Shown here in pieces: positions 40,273 through 51,198 of a stretch of 64,000 bases of DNA (position 1 is the stretch's first letter; each line of letters starts with the position of its first letter). The notes under the pieces are model-generated. The model was not told the origin of the DNA and did not search any database. It saw nothing but the letters and a program-made list of their open reading frames with translations. The DNA comes from Mangifera indica (taxonomy: Eukaryota; Streptophyta; Magnoliopsida; Sapindales; Anacardiaceae): NCBI RefSeq assembly GCF_011075055.1, contig NW_025401130.1, positions 124,001 to 188,000 on the forward strand, given 5' to 3'. A program made the translations under genes and the position numbers.

Positions 40273-43071
40273 ATGTTGCCAAGATGTAGCAGAGCACTCG
40301 CCTCACTAAAATACGTAACACAGAGAAACCATTTTCATTGCGTTTCTCGCCAAAGCTATGCTATGTCTTTTTCTTCTTCTGCTGCTGCTGTAGCTCCAGC
40401 TCCTACTCCTGCCAAACAGATGGTATTCCGAATTACCGCTTCTCTCTGTGTGTGGTTTAGATTTATATGTGATTTTGTTTATTATTTGTGCAGGTAAATT
40501 TGGATAAATTGTTCTGGTCTAAGCCTTGTTCTTTGGCTTTGGCACCGGATTCCCCCCACAGAATTGGGGAGCCGCATTATGAGGGCGTTAAGCGTTTGAT
40601 TCTCAAGCTCATGTTGTTTTATAGTAAACAAAGCAAGTCTATTCGGGGCGCAAATGTTATATATCGGCGAGTTGTTGCACAGGTTGATAAACCTACCATT
40701 TATGATGGTCAGTCCTTTCTCAGTTTCGTTTTAATGCTTCTATTGATTCTTTACTCTGCAATCTTAAAACTTCACTTGAGATCATATTAATAGTATAGCA
40801 TCAAGTACTGTAGAATGGTAATAACAGTAGAAATGATCGTTGATTCGGAAAGTTGTAACCTTTTTCAAATTTCCCTGTCAGTTTAGGTAGTGAGGTTTGA
40901 TACATGCTATTTGAGTTATTATATTTTGTCGCTGGATTCATATAATGGTAATAAATCAAACCATTCTTTTTCTTGTGCAGTATTTAATATGGAGAAAACC
41001 TTTAGAGTGACATTTTCATTGCTTGTACTTCATATGTGGTTTGTTCTGCGTCGCTTAAAAGAAGAGGGTAAGGAAGGTGTTGAGCTTGGTCAGTATCTGT
41101 ATGAGATCTACAATCATGACGTCGAGCTGAGAGTATCCAAAGCTGGGGTCTGTGTTCATTTTACTCATATGAACCCCAATTTCATTTTTTGATTCTATCT
41201 CATATGTACTTTGTTGCATCTATGATATCTATTCTCTTCCTAGTTTAATTTTTTATGTTTTCCATTTTTCTATCCTTTGTAACTGGAAAAATTATCAGTC
41301 TTAAAGAGATGCCCAAATCCCTAATGAGTTCATAGCTGACATAGGAGAATAATGAAGGCCAATCAAATCATTTTGAATACATATTTGATTTTTCTTTTTT
41401 AGTGTATGTTTGAAAATTATATAAATTCATTAAGATTTATTCAAAATCCTCATGTTGTTTGCTGAAACATGTTTAGTTCTTAAAGATGAAACCATAGATA
41501 ATCAGTTCTTATCGGTGCCCCACTTGTGTGCCGTTATATTTTACAACTAGACCCCAAGACTTATTTTAGGTCTCCATCTCACATCTCATCCATGACTGTG
41601 TGGGCAATGTTTGGACTACTGGCATAGGTAGCTATGAAACAGTTTTATATCAAATAGCATGGTTGATACTTCATCAGCATTTGCTTTGGATTTGACTACA
41701 AATGCATTGTAAGTGTTTACTTTTGAAACTATATCTAATTAATTTTTGTAATGCAGGTTAACTTATTGTTGTCAAAATGGATGAAGGAGTTGGAGAAAAT
41801 ATTCTATGGAAATATTGTTGCTTATGATGCTGCGATGCTTCCAGAGGCTAAACAGGATGAGCTACAAAATGTAATATGGAGGTAAAGAATTTTGTGAAAG
41901 TCAGTCTAGGCATTGCATTTGATATGAAGGGCACTGTCAGTGGTCGTATCTTATTATTTCAGTGTCACGGGAGAAACAATCTTTGGTAGATTTTTTGTAA
42001 TAGTCTGGTGTTTATAATATAGGAACTGATTTGATTCTTGGGTGAGGTAGGCATTTATGCCTGGGCAGAGTGTTTTTTGGATATTTTCCTTGTTAACACT
42101 ATTGACCAGAGTTGTTTGTGCTGCAGGAACATATTTTCTGATGATGGTACTTCAAAGCCAGATGCTACTGCATTACGGGCAGTTCAGGCATGTACTCAAC
42201 TTTGCTTTTGTTGCTGTGTTTGTCATCCATGCTTGATGCAAGGTCTCCATTCATTTTACCATGTGATAGATATACCAGACAGAATAATGAATCTCTGGCT
42301 AAGATCTTAATAACTGTCATTTTTGGAATGTAATGTACTAATCCTCCATTACGAAGAGGTAAATGTTTCTTTCATGCAATGGAGGGAAGTTCTTCATGGT
42401 CACTGCTATGTGAATTAGGTGTAGTGAACTGTCACATCACTTATAGAATTGTTGTCTTTACATTCTCAACATATCATGTCAGTGATTGTGGTACGCATAC
42501 CCTAATACAAAAGTGGTAGCTGAAAATGCCATCTTTCTATTTTTCTGTGTGCCAATCAACTTCTATCTGCAAATTATTCCACCTTTGCGATCTTCCAAGA
42601 TTTTAAAAAGCCTTTTCTTCTAAGTTGTTGTCATATAATTGTTATGTCTTTTGCATGTCTGCAGGCTATGACAAGGTATGTCCGTCGGGAAGTCAGTTGT
42701 CTGTCTCTAACTGGTAAGTCAACATCCCTCTTTTCTCTGATATGATTTGATGCATATATGCTTATTATCTGTTGGGATAAACTGTTGTGCGGTTAAATTA
42801 ATTCTCTAGCTCCTAGCTATATTTGATTGACAAAATGCACTCAGCCTCTTTTGCATTTCAGTAGCCTGTGAATGGTTCTTTTAGTTTTCTGGTGGGAACT
42901 ACTAATTTGCAATATTTAAAATGCTACTATCCGATCTGCTGAAGAGTTTATCCTTGGTATAATTATTTGACAAATTTGAGTGTTCTTTGGGCAGACAAAG
43001 AAGCTATGTTTTCTGGGAATTTTATGTTCAGCCCCTTGGAGACTACCGCATCTGGTCCATTGAGAAAGTAA
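40273..43071 (+). CDS. CBP3: Ubiquinol-cytochrome c chaperone, CBP3/UQCC1 family (seven exons)
   Basis: Exons: 40273-40422, 40494-40707, 40981-41147, 41757-41881, 42127-42187, 42665-42713, 42995-43071, together 843 bp, 280 residues plus stop, with consistent phases. Residues 1-50 are basic and serine-rich (MLPRCSRALASLKYVTQRN), a typical mitochondrial presequence. The chaperone domain spans about 105-245, with TFRVTFSLLVLHMWFVLRRL, EGVELGQYLYEIYNHDVELR and MKELEKIFYGNIVAYDAA, then RYVRREVSCLSLTDKEAMFSG. In yeast and animals this protein assists cytochrome b synthesis and assembly of respiratory complex III in mitochondria. Intron 5 uses a GC donor. An in-frame ATG at 40060 exists upstream, but its translation is low-complexity; I chose 40273 because it begins the presequence. 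Confidence 0.92.
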
Positions 43072-44104
43072 AATGAAAGGCACAAACTGAGAATCCATTA
43101 ATCCATAATGGAGATTATATTGAAAGCATTCTTACAGAAGGAGAAAGGGATCACACAGTCTCTCTTGTTAATTTACCATCGTAAAGTAGGTGCACTGTCA
43201 TTTCAAATGGTTTTATATTTAAGTGGTTTTATCATAAAGCGACTGAGCTGATCACTGTTGAAATTTGTTCGCGGTTACTGATTGCCTAACTGTATTATAG
43301 TTGAACCCAATTTTTTTCAATGAACAGCCTGCCATATACTGCACTTGAAATCTATAATAAGGTGAAAGAATCGTGCACTTGGCAATGTTACTTCTTTGTA
43401 ATTATAGCAGTTAACAGAACAAATTTCTAATACTCTGTTTCATTTTCTTTTTACCCATTTTTGGAGAACATTATGATGGTCGCTACTTCCTCCCAGAATA
43501 TGCTTTTTGGTTGGCAGTTTACAAAATTGGTAGGAGTGGATGCTGTGCTTGCATTTAAATATATATGAAAGTGATGCAATTTGTGTCATTTTTCTTTCCT
43601 ACTGAGCAATTTCTAAGTCCAATGAATTTAAGCTGTAATATATTACAATATGAATGAGTCGGTTATACCATTTTCCACATCTTATTAGTCAAATAGTAGT
43701 GAAAAGAGAATCTGGTTTTCAGCCTTTTTTATATTTGTTATATGATAAAATTATGGACTTATAAACTAATAACCATGGTACCATATAATACATGATACGA
43801 ATACGGAGATATGATACAAATGTAAAATGATACGTATTTTAAGGTATATTTAATTAGTATGATATGGTAGACTTTTATTTTAAAGTGTGTATTATACGAT
43901 ATATATATTATTAATACAGAATGATATATTTTAAAAAAAAAAATTTCTTATAATACGAATGGGTAATAATGATGTGAATTTATTGTATAAATTTTAAAAT
44001 CATCCAACTAAAAATGCAATTTTAATTTGAAAATCATTTTGATTTATTATAAAATTTAACTTGCACCATTAGAGCCTGGCCTTAGTATGAGACCTCAACA
44101 CCGT
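43072..44104. other. 3' region of the CBP3-like gene and AT-rich spacer
   Basis: No further gene. Around 43785-43930 the word ATGATAC/GATATG recurs irregularly (a degenerate short-period repeat). Nothing else is recognisable. Confidence 0.45.
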
Positions 44105-44113
44105 AAAAAGAAA

Positions 44114-44960
44114 GCCTAAAGACTTGTTTTTATCTAAGGAATAGTAAAATCGTAAAGTATTTTATTTAAACTTTTTAAAACTCAAATATTTATCTATAAG
44201 TGAAATTTTATCAAAAAAACTCAGTTAAAGTTAAAGACAAAATCAACTTTTTAATAATATTATGAAAAAATTATATAATTAATTTCATTTTTTTTTGAGT
44301 TTTAAAAAACTAATATTTCACTTTTGTATAAAATTTTTCAATTTTAAAAAATTAAATTTCCCCCTAAACCCTTTTCGACCATCATCTTCGTCTCCGGTGA
44401 CTGTTGAATCTATATTAAACATTTGTCTTCAAAGTCTTCTCACCATCTAACTATTAAAATTTAAATTTCTAGATGAAAATCATCTTGAAATTCAGACAAC
44501 TTTTGTTTGGTGACGATGTCCAAAAGAATCGTTTAAATGCCATTTAGATGACGATGTCTAAACGAAAATCATCTAGATTTTCAAGTGATTTTCATTTGGA
44601 TTTTTAGGCGACATGACTTAAAGAGAGATGATCAGATTTTTCTCCAAGGATTAGAGTTGAAAGCATTGTCGCCGGTGGCTAGAGTTGAGAGGAAGAAAAC
44701 TCTACATTTTAGGGGGGGAATGTTATTTTTCAAAGTTTGAAAACTTTAGACAAATATGAAGTTGTTAGTTTTTAAAACTTAAGGGAGAGGTATAATAAAT
44801 TTTATGTTTTTTAAATTTTTTGTTAACTAACAGTTTTATCTTTAACTTTAATTGAATTTTTCAAACAAAATTTTATTTTTGAATGAGTATTTAGGTTTTA
44901 AAAAATTAGTGAGGTCGCTTTGGAATTTTATTATACCTTGGTTGGGATGTCATTAGACCT
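44114..44960. mobile_element. Inverted-repeat MULE-type MITE, copy 3
   Basis: Left end GCCTAAAGACTTGTTTTTAT, right end complementary to AGGTCTAATGACATCCC. Flanks AAAAAGAAA (44105-44113) and AAAAGGAAA (44961-44969) match at 8 of 9 bases. AT-rich arms pair with each other; the core (about 44370-44710) is built of words such as GATGAAAATCATCT and GACGATGTC that recur in both orientations. Same family as copies 1, 2 and 4. Confidence 0.65.
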
Positions 44961-46685
44961 AAAAGGAAATATTTTGAAAATTCGAATGATAAACATAAAA
45001 TAAAACACCAGTAAATAATAACGCAAGGCACAGATAGTGAGAAAGAAGCCAACGATGAGCATATCCAGAAGTCTTCATTTTTCTCAAACTTTTAACTTAT
45101 TCGAATTGCCAATTCCACTCTCCAATCCTAAAGTAAGATTATTTCTACTACTCTGCATTACCATTTGTGTTCTGTTTTAATTTCAACTCCATTAAATTCC
45201 ATGCAACATTATCTTTCTAATGCTAACATTTCTTGCAGAGTAGAAGTAGAACCTCGCAGTACCCAGAAAACAAATCCAGTCTTGAAAACCAAAATTCCCA
45301 TTTCGACAGAAGCTGAAGAACTTGACAAAAAGTCCCAAATTCAGCCTTTGATTGACCTCCTACGTGACTCTGCCCATGAAGGGTCTTTGAAAAAAAGCTT
45401 AAAGCTGTTCATGGGGTTTGCGTTAAAATCCTGTTTTTCTAACAAAGAACTGTTAATTTTGTTGAATCACGTGGCTCATGCCTACTCAAAATGCTGACTT
45501 AAGTTCTGCTTTTCAGGTATTTGATAAAATGTCTCAAAGAAACATATTCTCTTGGACTGTCATGATTGTTGGTTCAACAGAGAATGGATTTTTCTTGAAT
45601 GGATTTAAGTATTTTTATCAAATGCTTAGTTATGGAGTCTTGCCTGATACTTTTGCGTGTTCTGCAATTATACAGACATCTATTGGTTTAGAATGTATTG
45701 AATTGGGTGGAATGGTGCATGCCCAGATTGTTATAAGAGGCTTTCACTCTCTTACTTTTGTCGCTACATCTCTTCTTAACATGTATGCAAAGTTGAGGAG
45801 TATTGAGGACTCGTATAAGGTTTTCAACACCATGATATAACATAATGAAGTTTCCTGGAATGCCATTATTTATGGTTTTACATTAAGTGGAATGCATTTG
45901 GAATCATTTGATCGTTTCCTATGAATGAAGAATTAAGGAATCAGGGCGAATACATATACAATCATTAGTCTTTCAAAAGGTGTAGGGCAGTTAGGTGATA
46001 TTGACAAGGGCAAACAAGTTCAGTCTGTTGCTGTCGAGTTGGGTATGGAGTCTGATGTGCAAGTGGGGACAACTATCATTGATTTGTACTCAAAATGTGC
46101 ATTCCTGCAGGAAGCAAGAGCCTTTTTCAACTCAAATATTGTTAATTTTCAGGTGAACATGCCATGGAATGCGATGATTGCCAGTTATTCACAAAATGGG
46201 TGTAGCCAAGAGGCTTTAGAACTCCATGTAAGAATTCATCAAAATGATATAAAATCGGATGTTTATTCATATTGCAGTGTATTCAATGCAATTGCGGATT
46301 AAAAGTATTTACAGTTTGGAAAGGAAGTTCATGGGAAGGTTTTGAAGTCTGGATGTGATATGATGGTTATTAGTAGTTGTAATGCAATTGCTGATGCATA
46401 TGCCAAATGTGGACCTCTTGAAGATTTAAAAAAGATTTTTAACAGGATGGAGGAGAGAGATATGGTGTCATGGACCACCCTGGTGACTGCACACTCTCAA
46501 TGCTCGGAGTGGGAGGAAGCCCTGGCTATTTTTTCACAGATTAGGGAAGAAGGCCTTAGACCTAACCAATTTACCTTTTCCAGTGTCCTGGTTTCTTATT
46601 CTAGCCTTTGTTTTCTTAAGTACGGTCGGTAAGTTCATGGTCTTTTGTGCAAGGCTGGGTTGGCCTCGGATAAATGCATAGAGAG

Positions 46686-46864
46686 TTCTCTAGTGGACAT
46701 TTATGCAAAATGTGGTAGTGTAAGTGAGGCAGAGAAGGTCTTTGAAAGGATTTTTAACCCTGACACTGTGTCAGAGTCCACTAGTGGACATGTTTGCAAA
46801 ATGTGGTAGTGTAAGTGAGGCAGAGAAGGTCTTTAAAAGGATTTTTAACCCCGACACTGTGTCA
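46686..46864 (+). repeat. 91-bp tandem duplication inside the PPR pseudogene
   Basis: The coding segment for AKCGSVSEAEKVF and NPDTVS is present twice in a row with a period of 91 bp and only a few base differences. As 91 is not a multiple of three, the second copy is out of frame with the first. Confidence 0.85.
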
Positions 46865-46890
46865 TGGACAACTATGATATTGGGTGATGC

Positions 46891-47588
46891 TGATAGGAAC
46901 CTGAAGAGCGAGACGTCCGAACTATTAGGCTCCCACTGTCCACAGTGCAACAGGAGCCGAAAACCGTAAGTGCGCCGTAATGCTTGTATTTGTTTTACGA
47001 ATGAAACAGTCAATTTCGTGTATGGCAACGAGTTAATAATCCCAGTCGTATTAATTTACTATTGGAATAAAGCCAGATTGGCATTACACTTTCATTAGCA
47101 CTGCAGAGCACAAAATAAAGAAAATCAACACTACACGTTTAACAACGTTAAATTCCCAGCAAGTTTTCCATGATTCCAGATCACTAACAACTACACAACC
47201 ACTCAAACAAAATAAACAAACTCAATTCTTCGCCAGCTTTTGAGAGGCTGGGTCTCTCCCCTATTTCTTCCTTCCACCACAATTTACCTCCTCCCTCCCT
47301 CTGCTCTCCAGGTCCCTATTTCTTAATTCCTTGCTACAGCTTATCCAATCTTGACGTGCCAGCTCAGCATTCAATATTTCCATAGTTCCTCTTTTTCCTA
47401 GCATGTCCCAATACTTTTGCTGCATGTCTGCTGTCCTTGCCATTTCTGGAGTGTTGCCATCTGGAGCTTCAAAAATCTGCTCACCAATATTATTATCACT
47501 GTTGCCGTTTGTCAACTTCTCAGCTTGCTCCTTTGAGGACGCCTTTCTTCTGCCTCTTCTCTTCTTCACGTACACTCGGGCTCTAACA
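46891..47588 (-). mobile_element. Probable solo LTR inserted in the PPR pseudogene
   Basis: A 698-bp insertion bounded by a perfect 5-bp direct repeat GATGC (46886-46890 and 47589-47593). Read on the minus strand it begins TGTTAGAGCCCGAG and ends CCTATCA, the TG...CA ends and 5-bp target duplication of an LTR. No internal retrotransposon domains or second LTR are present, so a solo LTR is the simplest reading. Unusually, the minus strand carries an open frame of 104 residues (47575-47261), starting close to the LTR end, basic and rich in Lys/Arg at its beginning; no family recognised. Confidence 0.65.
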
Positions 47589-48207
47589 GATGCGCAACAT
47601 TGTCTCTCAGAGAATGCACTTAAACTCTTCAGAAAGATGGAGCAACTAGGTATGAAGGCTAATTCTGTTACTCTACTCTGTGTTTTGTTTACTTGCAGCC
47701 ATGGAGGATTGGTTGAGCAAGGATTAAAATATTTTCAAGAAATGGAACAAAATTATGGTGTGGTTCCAGAGATCGAATATTATGCTTGTATTGTTGATCT
47801 ATGTGGTCGTTTGAATGATGCAATGGAGTTTATAAGAAAGATGCCAATTGAACCCAGCGAAATGGTTTGGCAGACCTTGCTGGGAACATGCAGAGTACAT
47901 GAGCTGGGTGAAATTGCCGCATAGAAGGTTCTTCCTGTTAGACCAGATTCGACTACCTGTATTCTATTATCTAACACATGTTGAGAGTGGGAGTTTTGAC
48001 GATGGTCTTAACCTACGAAAAGTAATGAAAGAGAGAGGTGTAAAAAAGGAACCAGGGTATTGTTGGATTTCTGTACAAGGTAAAGTTCACAAATTCCATT
48101 CGGGCGATCATCAACACCCGCAGAAGGATGACATCTTTGCCAAGTTAGAAGAGTTGATGAAGAAGGTTAAGTCCATGGGTGATATACCAGACTTGAATAA
48201 TGCTTAG

Positions 48208-48611
48208 TGACTAATTTTAAGATTCAACAATACATACTCTTCAAGTGGTCCTTCTGCTGTCTTCGATCACTGCATTTTAGCTGTATGACTTAACCTTCTG
48301 CAGGAAGCAACTTGTCCAAGGTAGAAATATGCAAGGAAAATACTAACATTTTCATTAACCACTCTGCTAGTGAAAATTCTGTTAGTAATTTTAAGCATTA
48401 TTGGAATTTCTTTTATATTAAGAAATGAATGGGAGAAAAGAGATAATGATGAAATATTGTCTCTGGGGTGGGGGTAGCAACGGTAAATTGATTTAAGAGA
48501 TATATAAGTACAATTCTCTTTTACAGTCTAAACAAGTACTACAATCAGACTCAACGTAATTAAAACTGTACTTTTCAAAATAACCTCTTTTACCAATATA
48601 TAACCGACCAA
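48208..48611. other. Spacer after the PPR pseudogene
   Basis: Contains what would be the 3' flank of the PPR locus. No gene, RNA or repeat recognised. Confidence 0.4.
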
Positions 48612-49554
48612 GACCAAAATGTCCCACCCAATCTTTCAATATAAATTAATTTAAGGGGTACAAGTAATTTTCATTTAAGTTTTACCGTATTTGCAAAAAT
48701 TCACCTATGATATTTTTAAAATTTAAATATTTATTTATAAGTTAATTTTTATTAACATTTTTTTTGATAAAAAATAAGGATAAAATCATCATTTTATCAT
48801 TAAATCTTAAAAATTTATATCATTTTCCTCTCTTGATTTGAAAAGTTAATAATTTTTTCTAGTATTAATTTTGGAAATTTTACTTTTTCTCTCAACTTTA
48901 GGATTTTATATTTTTTAAATTTTTTCTTTTCAGTTGCCCTCACAAACTATTTAAAACTTTGTTTCACCCCTTATTTCTAGGGTGTCATCTTTGGTAGCTT
49001 AATGGAAGGCAGTTAGACAACGAAAAGATGGTGACTGGATGACGAATTGGACAACGAAATAATGAAGGATGATGTAAGGATGAAACATTGTCCTTCTTCG
49101 ATGCTTTTGGACAATGAAATATAGTCCTTCCTCTATGCTTTTGGATGAGGCTTCATCCTTTTACCATCCTTCTGGAAGTATCGTCCAACTATCGTCTTTT
49201 CGTTTTTCAACCGTCGTCCAATCACTAGAGATGATACCTTAGAAATGGGGGGTGAAAAAACGTTTTAAAAAGTTTATAGGGGTGACTGAAAAGAAAAAAA
49301 TTGAAAAATATAAAACACAATAATTAAAGAAAAAAGTGAATTTTTTAAAACTTAATCTTGAAAAAATTATTAGTTTTTTTAACTAAAGAAAAAAATAATA
49401 TAAATTTTTAGAGTTTTAAGATTTAATAGTAAAATAACAATTTTATTTTTATTTTTAATAAAAATTAATTTATTGAGGAATATTTAAGTTGTTGAAATAT
49501 TATGAATATGTTTTTGAAAATAGTCTAAAACTTGGTTGGGACATTCCTTTGGCC
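48612..49554. mobile_element. Inverted-repeat MULE-type MITE, copy 4
   Basis: Left end GACCAAAATGTCCCACCCAA, right end complementary to GGCCAAAGGAATGTCCCAAC. The arms pair over several hundred bases, for example CAGTTGCCCTCACAAACT against AGTTTATAGGGGTGACTG. The core (about 49010-49220) repeats words such as GACAACGAAA and GTCCTTC...ATGCTTTTGGA in direct and inverted form. I found no matching 9-bp flanks for this copy. Confidence 0.55.
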
Positions 49555-49645
49555 TTTAAGTAATTAAAAAGGAGCTCAAGAGATGAGGACCCAATGGCAA
49601 TAGACAATCTCATTATCACCAAATCTGAGAAACTCTGCTCTCTTC

Positions 49646-50199
49646 TAGGTATGGCAATTTGTACCTGACCCTAACAGGGAGGGCATTCTCCGATAGAAAC
49701 GGGAAAGAGGATGAAAAAAATCTCCGTAATCAAGGATGGGCCAGGGATGGGGATACATGTGTCCCCTCCCCGCCCCGACCCTTTCCCTCCCCACCGCTAT
49801 CCCCGCCCCTTTATATTAATATATTTATTTAAAATATTAATATATTTTTATAGTTTTAAATTATTTATGTTTTTCAAATTTATTTAAATTTTTGTTGTGC
49901 ATATTAAAGAAGTTAATATATTATATTTATGATATTTAAAATAGTAGATTAATTTTAATTTTGTTATTTAATATATTTATATTGTATTTATAAGGTAAAA
50001 AAATATATTTTTTTTGCGGGTATGGGAAGAAGATTTTTCCCCGTGGGGACGGGAAGGAGATGAAGAAGAGATTTTTCTTTTCGGGGAGGAGATGGGGAAT
50101 CATTTTCATCTCCATAATGGGGACGGAGATTGATATTCCCTACGGGGACGGGGAAGGGGATGGAGATCCCCTCCCTGCCCCTCCCCGTTGCCATCCCTA
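49646..50199. mobile_element. hAT-type MITE with TAGGGATGGCAA ends
   Basis: Left end TAGGTATGGCAA and right end complementary to TAGGGATGGCAA, 554 bp. The flanks CTCTCTTC (49638-49645) and ATCTCTTC (50200-50207) agree at 7 of 8 bases, fitting the 8-bp target duplication of hAT elements. The subterminal parts are runs of GGGGACGGGGA and its complement; the middle is AT-rich. No transposase. It sits directly upstream of the geranylgeranyltransferase exon at 50218. Confidence 0.7.
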
Positions 50200-50217
50200 A
50201 TCTCTTCCGCTCCCTCC

Positions 50218-50397
50218 ATGGAACCATCAACAGGAAGATTACTTTGGTTATCATACTTGGATAGAAGGCGACACGTGACATACCTGGAGATGATGTACCA
50301 GATGCTGCCGCATTATTACCCGTCACAGGAGGTCAACCGCATCACTCTAGCTCATTTCGCCATCTCCGGTCTCCACCTTCTCGGCGCCTTAGATCGC
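50218..50397 (+). pseudogene. GGB: Lone first exon of geranylgeranyltransferase I beta subunit
   Basis: A 60-codon open exon from ATG 50218 to a GT donor at 50398. The stretch RRRHVTYLEMMYQMLPHYY followed by SQEVNRITLAHFAISGLHLL is characteristic of the N-terminal part of the type I protein geranylgeranyltransferase beta subunit (the plant GGB protein). That enzyme, with its alpha partner, prenylates CaaL proteins such as ROP GTPases. None of the later exons, including the catalytic zinc-binding region, appears downstream before the unrelated TFIIS-like gene, so this is an isolated fragment. A hAT-type MITE inserted 10 bases upstream of the 50207 flank separates it from any original leader. 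The first few residues may not be the native N-terminus. Confidence 0.7.
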
Positions 50398-51198
50398 GTA
50401 CGTTTATTCTACCTCTCCCTGTTTGTTTCCTGAGGAAAAAAAAAAAAAAAAGAACTGAATTTTAGATTTATTTTTTTCGTTTCCAACGTCATATGAAACA
50501 AATGAAGCTGAGTGGCTCATGTCGAATATTTCCGTTCTTTTTATTTTTAAAAATTAAAAAAAAAAAACAAAAACTTAAGCCACCCTTACTCCAGCTAACT
50601 TTTCCGCCAAGCCAAGAATCCCAACGTCTTTCTTGAATTCTCTCCAACGGCTCTTTAACGAAACCGGAAGCTCATTTAAACTGGAAACTACCTTCTTCAC
50701 TTCTGCTTAAACTGTATCACAAGAATATAACATCTTTGAAGTCTGAACTAAACCCCCATATTATTTTCAAATTTTAAGGAAGAAAAAACTTCCTGATATT
50801 ACAAATTCGGCCCCCCAACTGTCCTAACGGCTTTCTTGATTTCTCTCCCCCGGCCCTCCAACGGCTATTTCTTAGCTGCTTTAAACAAAACGGGAAAGCA
50901 CCCTCACTTGTATATATGATCAACCCCTTATTCCCAACTTATTTCTTTCCTGCTGCGTTTTCACTTTCTGGGTTAACTACAGATTGCTCTCTCTGCGTTA
51001 AGGACATATTGCTCTGCCAACCTCTACACTTTCTTCTTCATATTTGAGTTAAATTCTCTGTTTCTGCAATCCGTAAACCCTGCACTTTCTTCTTCATATT
51101 TGAGTCAACCTCTGCTTTTTCACTTTCAACTTCTGTAAACCTCTAAACCCACGCATATTCAAATTCCAGTTAGTGAGTCAGTGAGTGAAAATTGTGAG
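50398..51198 (+). promoter_or_regulatory. Upstream region and TATA box of the TFIIS-like gene
   Basis: TATATAT at 50911-50917 would give a start near 50945 and a long leader to the ATG at 51199. The region has two imperfect direct duplications: an AACGGCTTTCTTGA-type block at about 50621-50660 and 50823-50870, and ACTTTCTTCTTCATATTTGA at about 51029 and 51084. Apart from these nothing was recognised. Confidence 0.4.

Larger units (their letters stand above)
45055..48207 (+). pseudogene. PPR protein pseudogene (PLS type with E/E+ tail)
   Basis: A once-continuous pentatricopeptide protein can be followed across several frames. Typical repeat signatures include FDKMSQRNIFSWTVMI, NEVSWNAIIYG, GTTIIDLYSKCAFLQEAR, NRMEERDMVSWTTLV, ENALKLFRKMEQLGMKAN and MEFIRKMPIEPSEMVWQTLL; the end (about 47980-48200) matches the E and E+ motifs found in organellar RNA-editing factors. 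It is broken by a frameshift and stop near 45495, stops at 45838, 46300 and 46630, a 91-bp tandem duplication at 46686-46864, a 698-bp insertion at 46891-47588, and a stop plus frameshift near 47922. A small first exon (45055-45132) with a GT donor may exist, but its phase does not fit the next open segment. Loss of function is clear; the parental gene was not identified. Confidence 0.85.
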
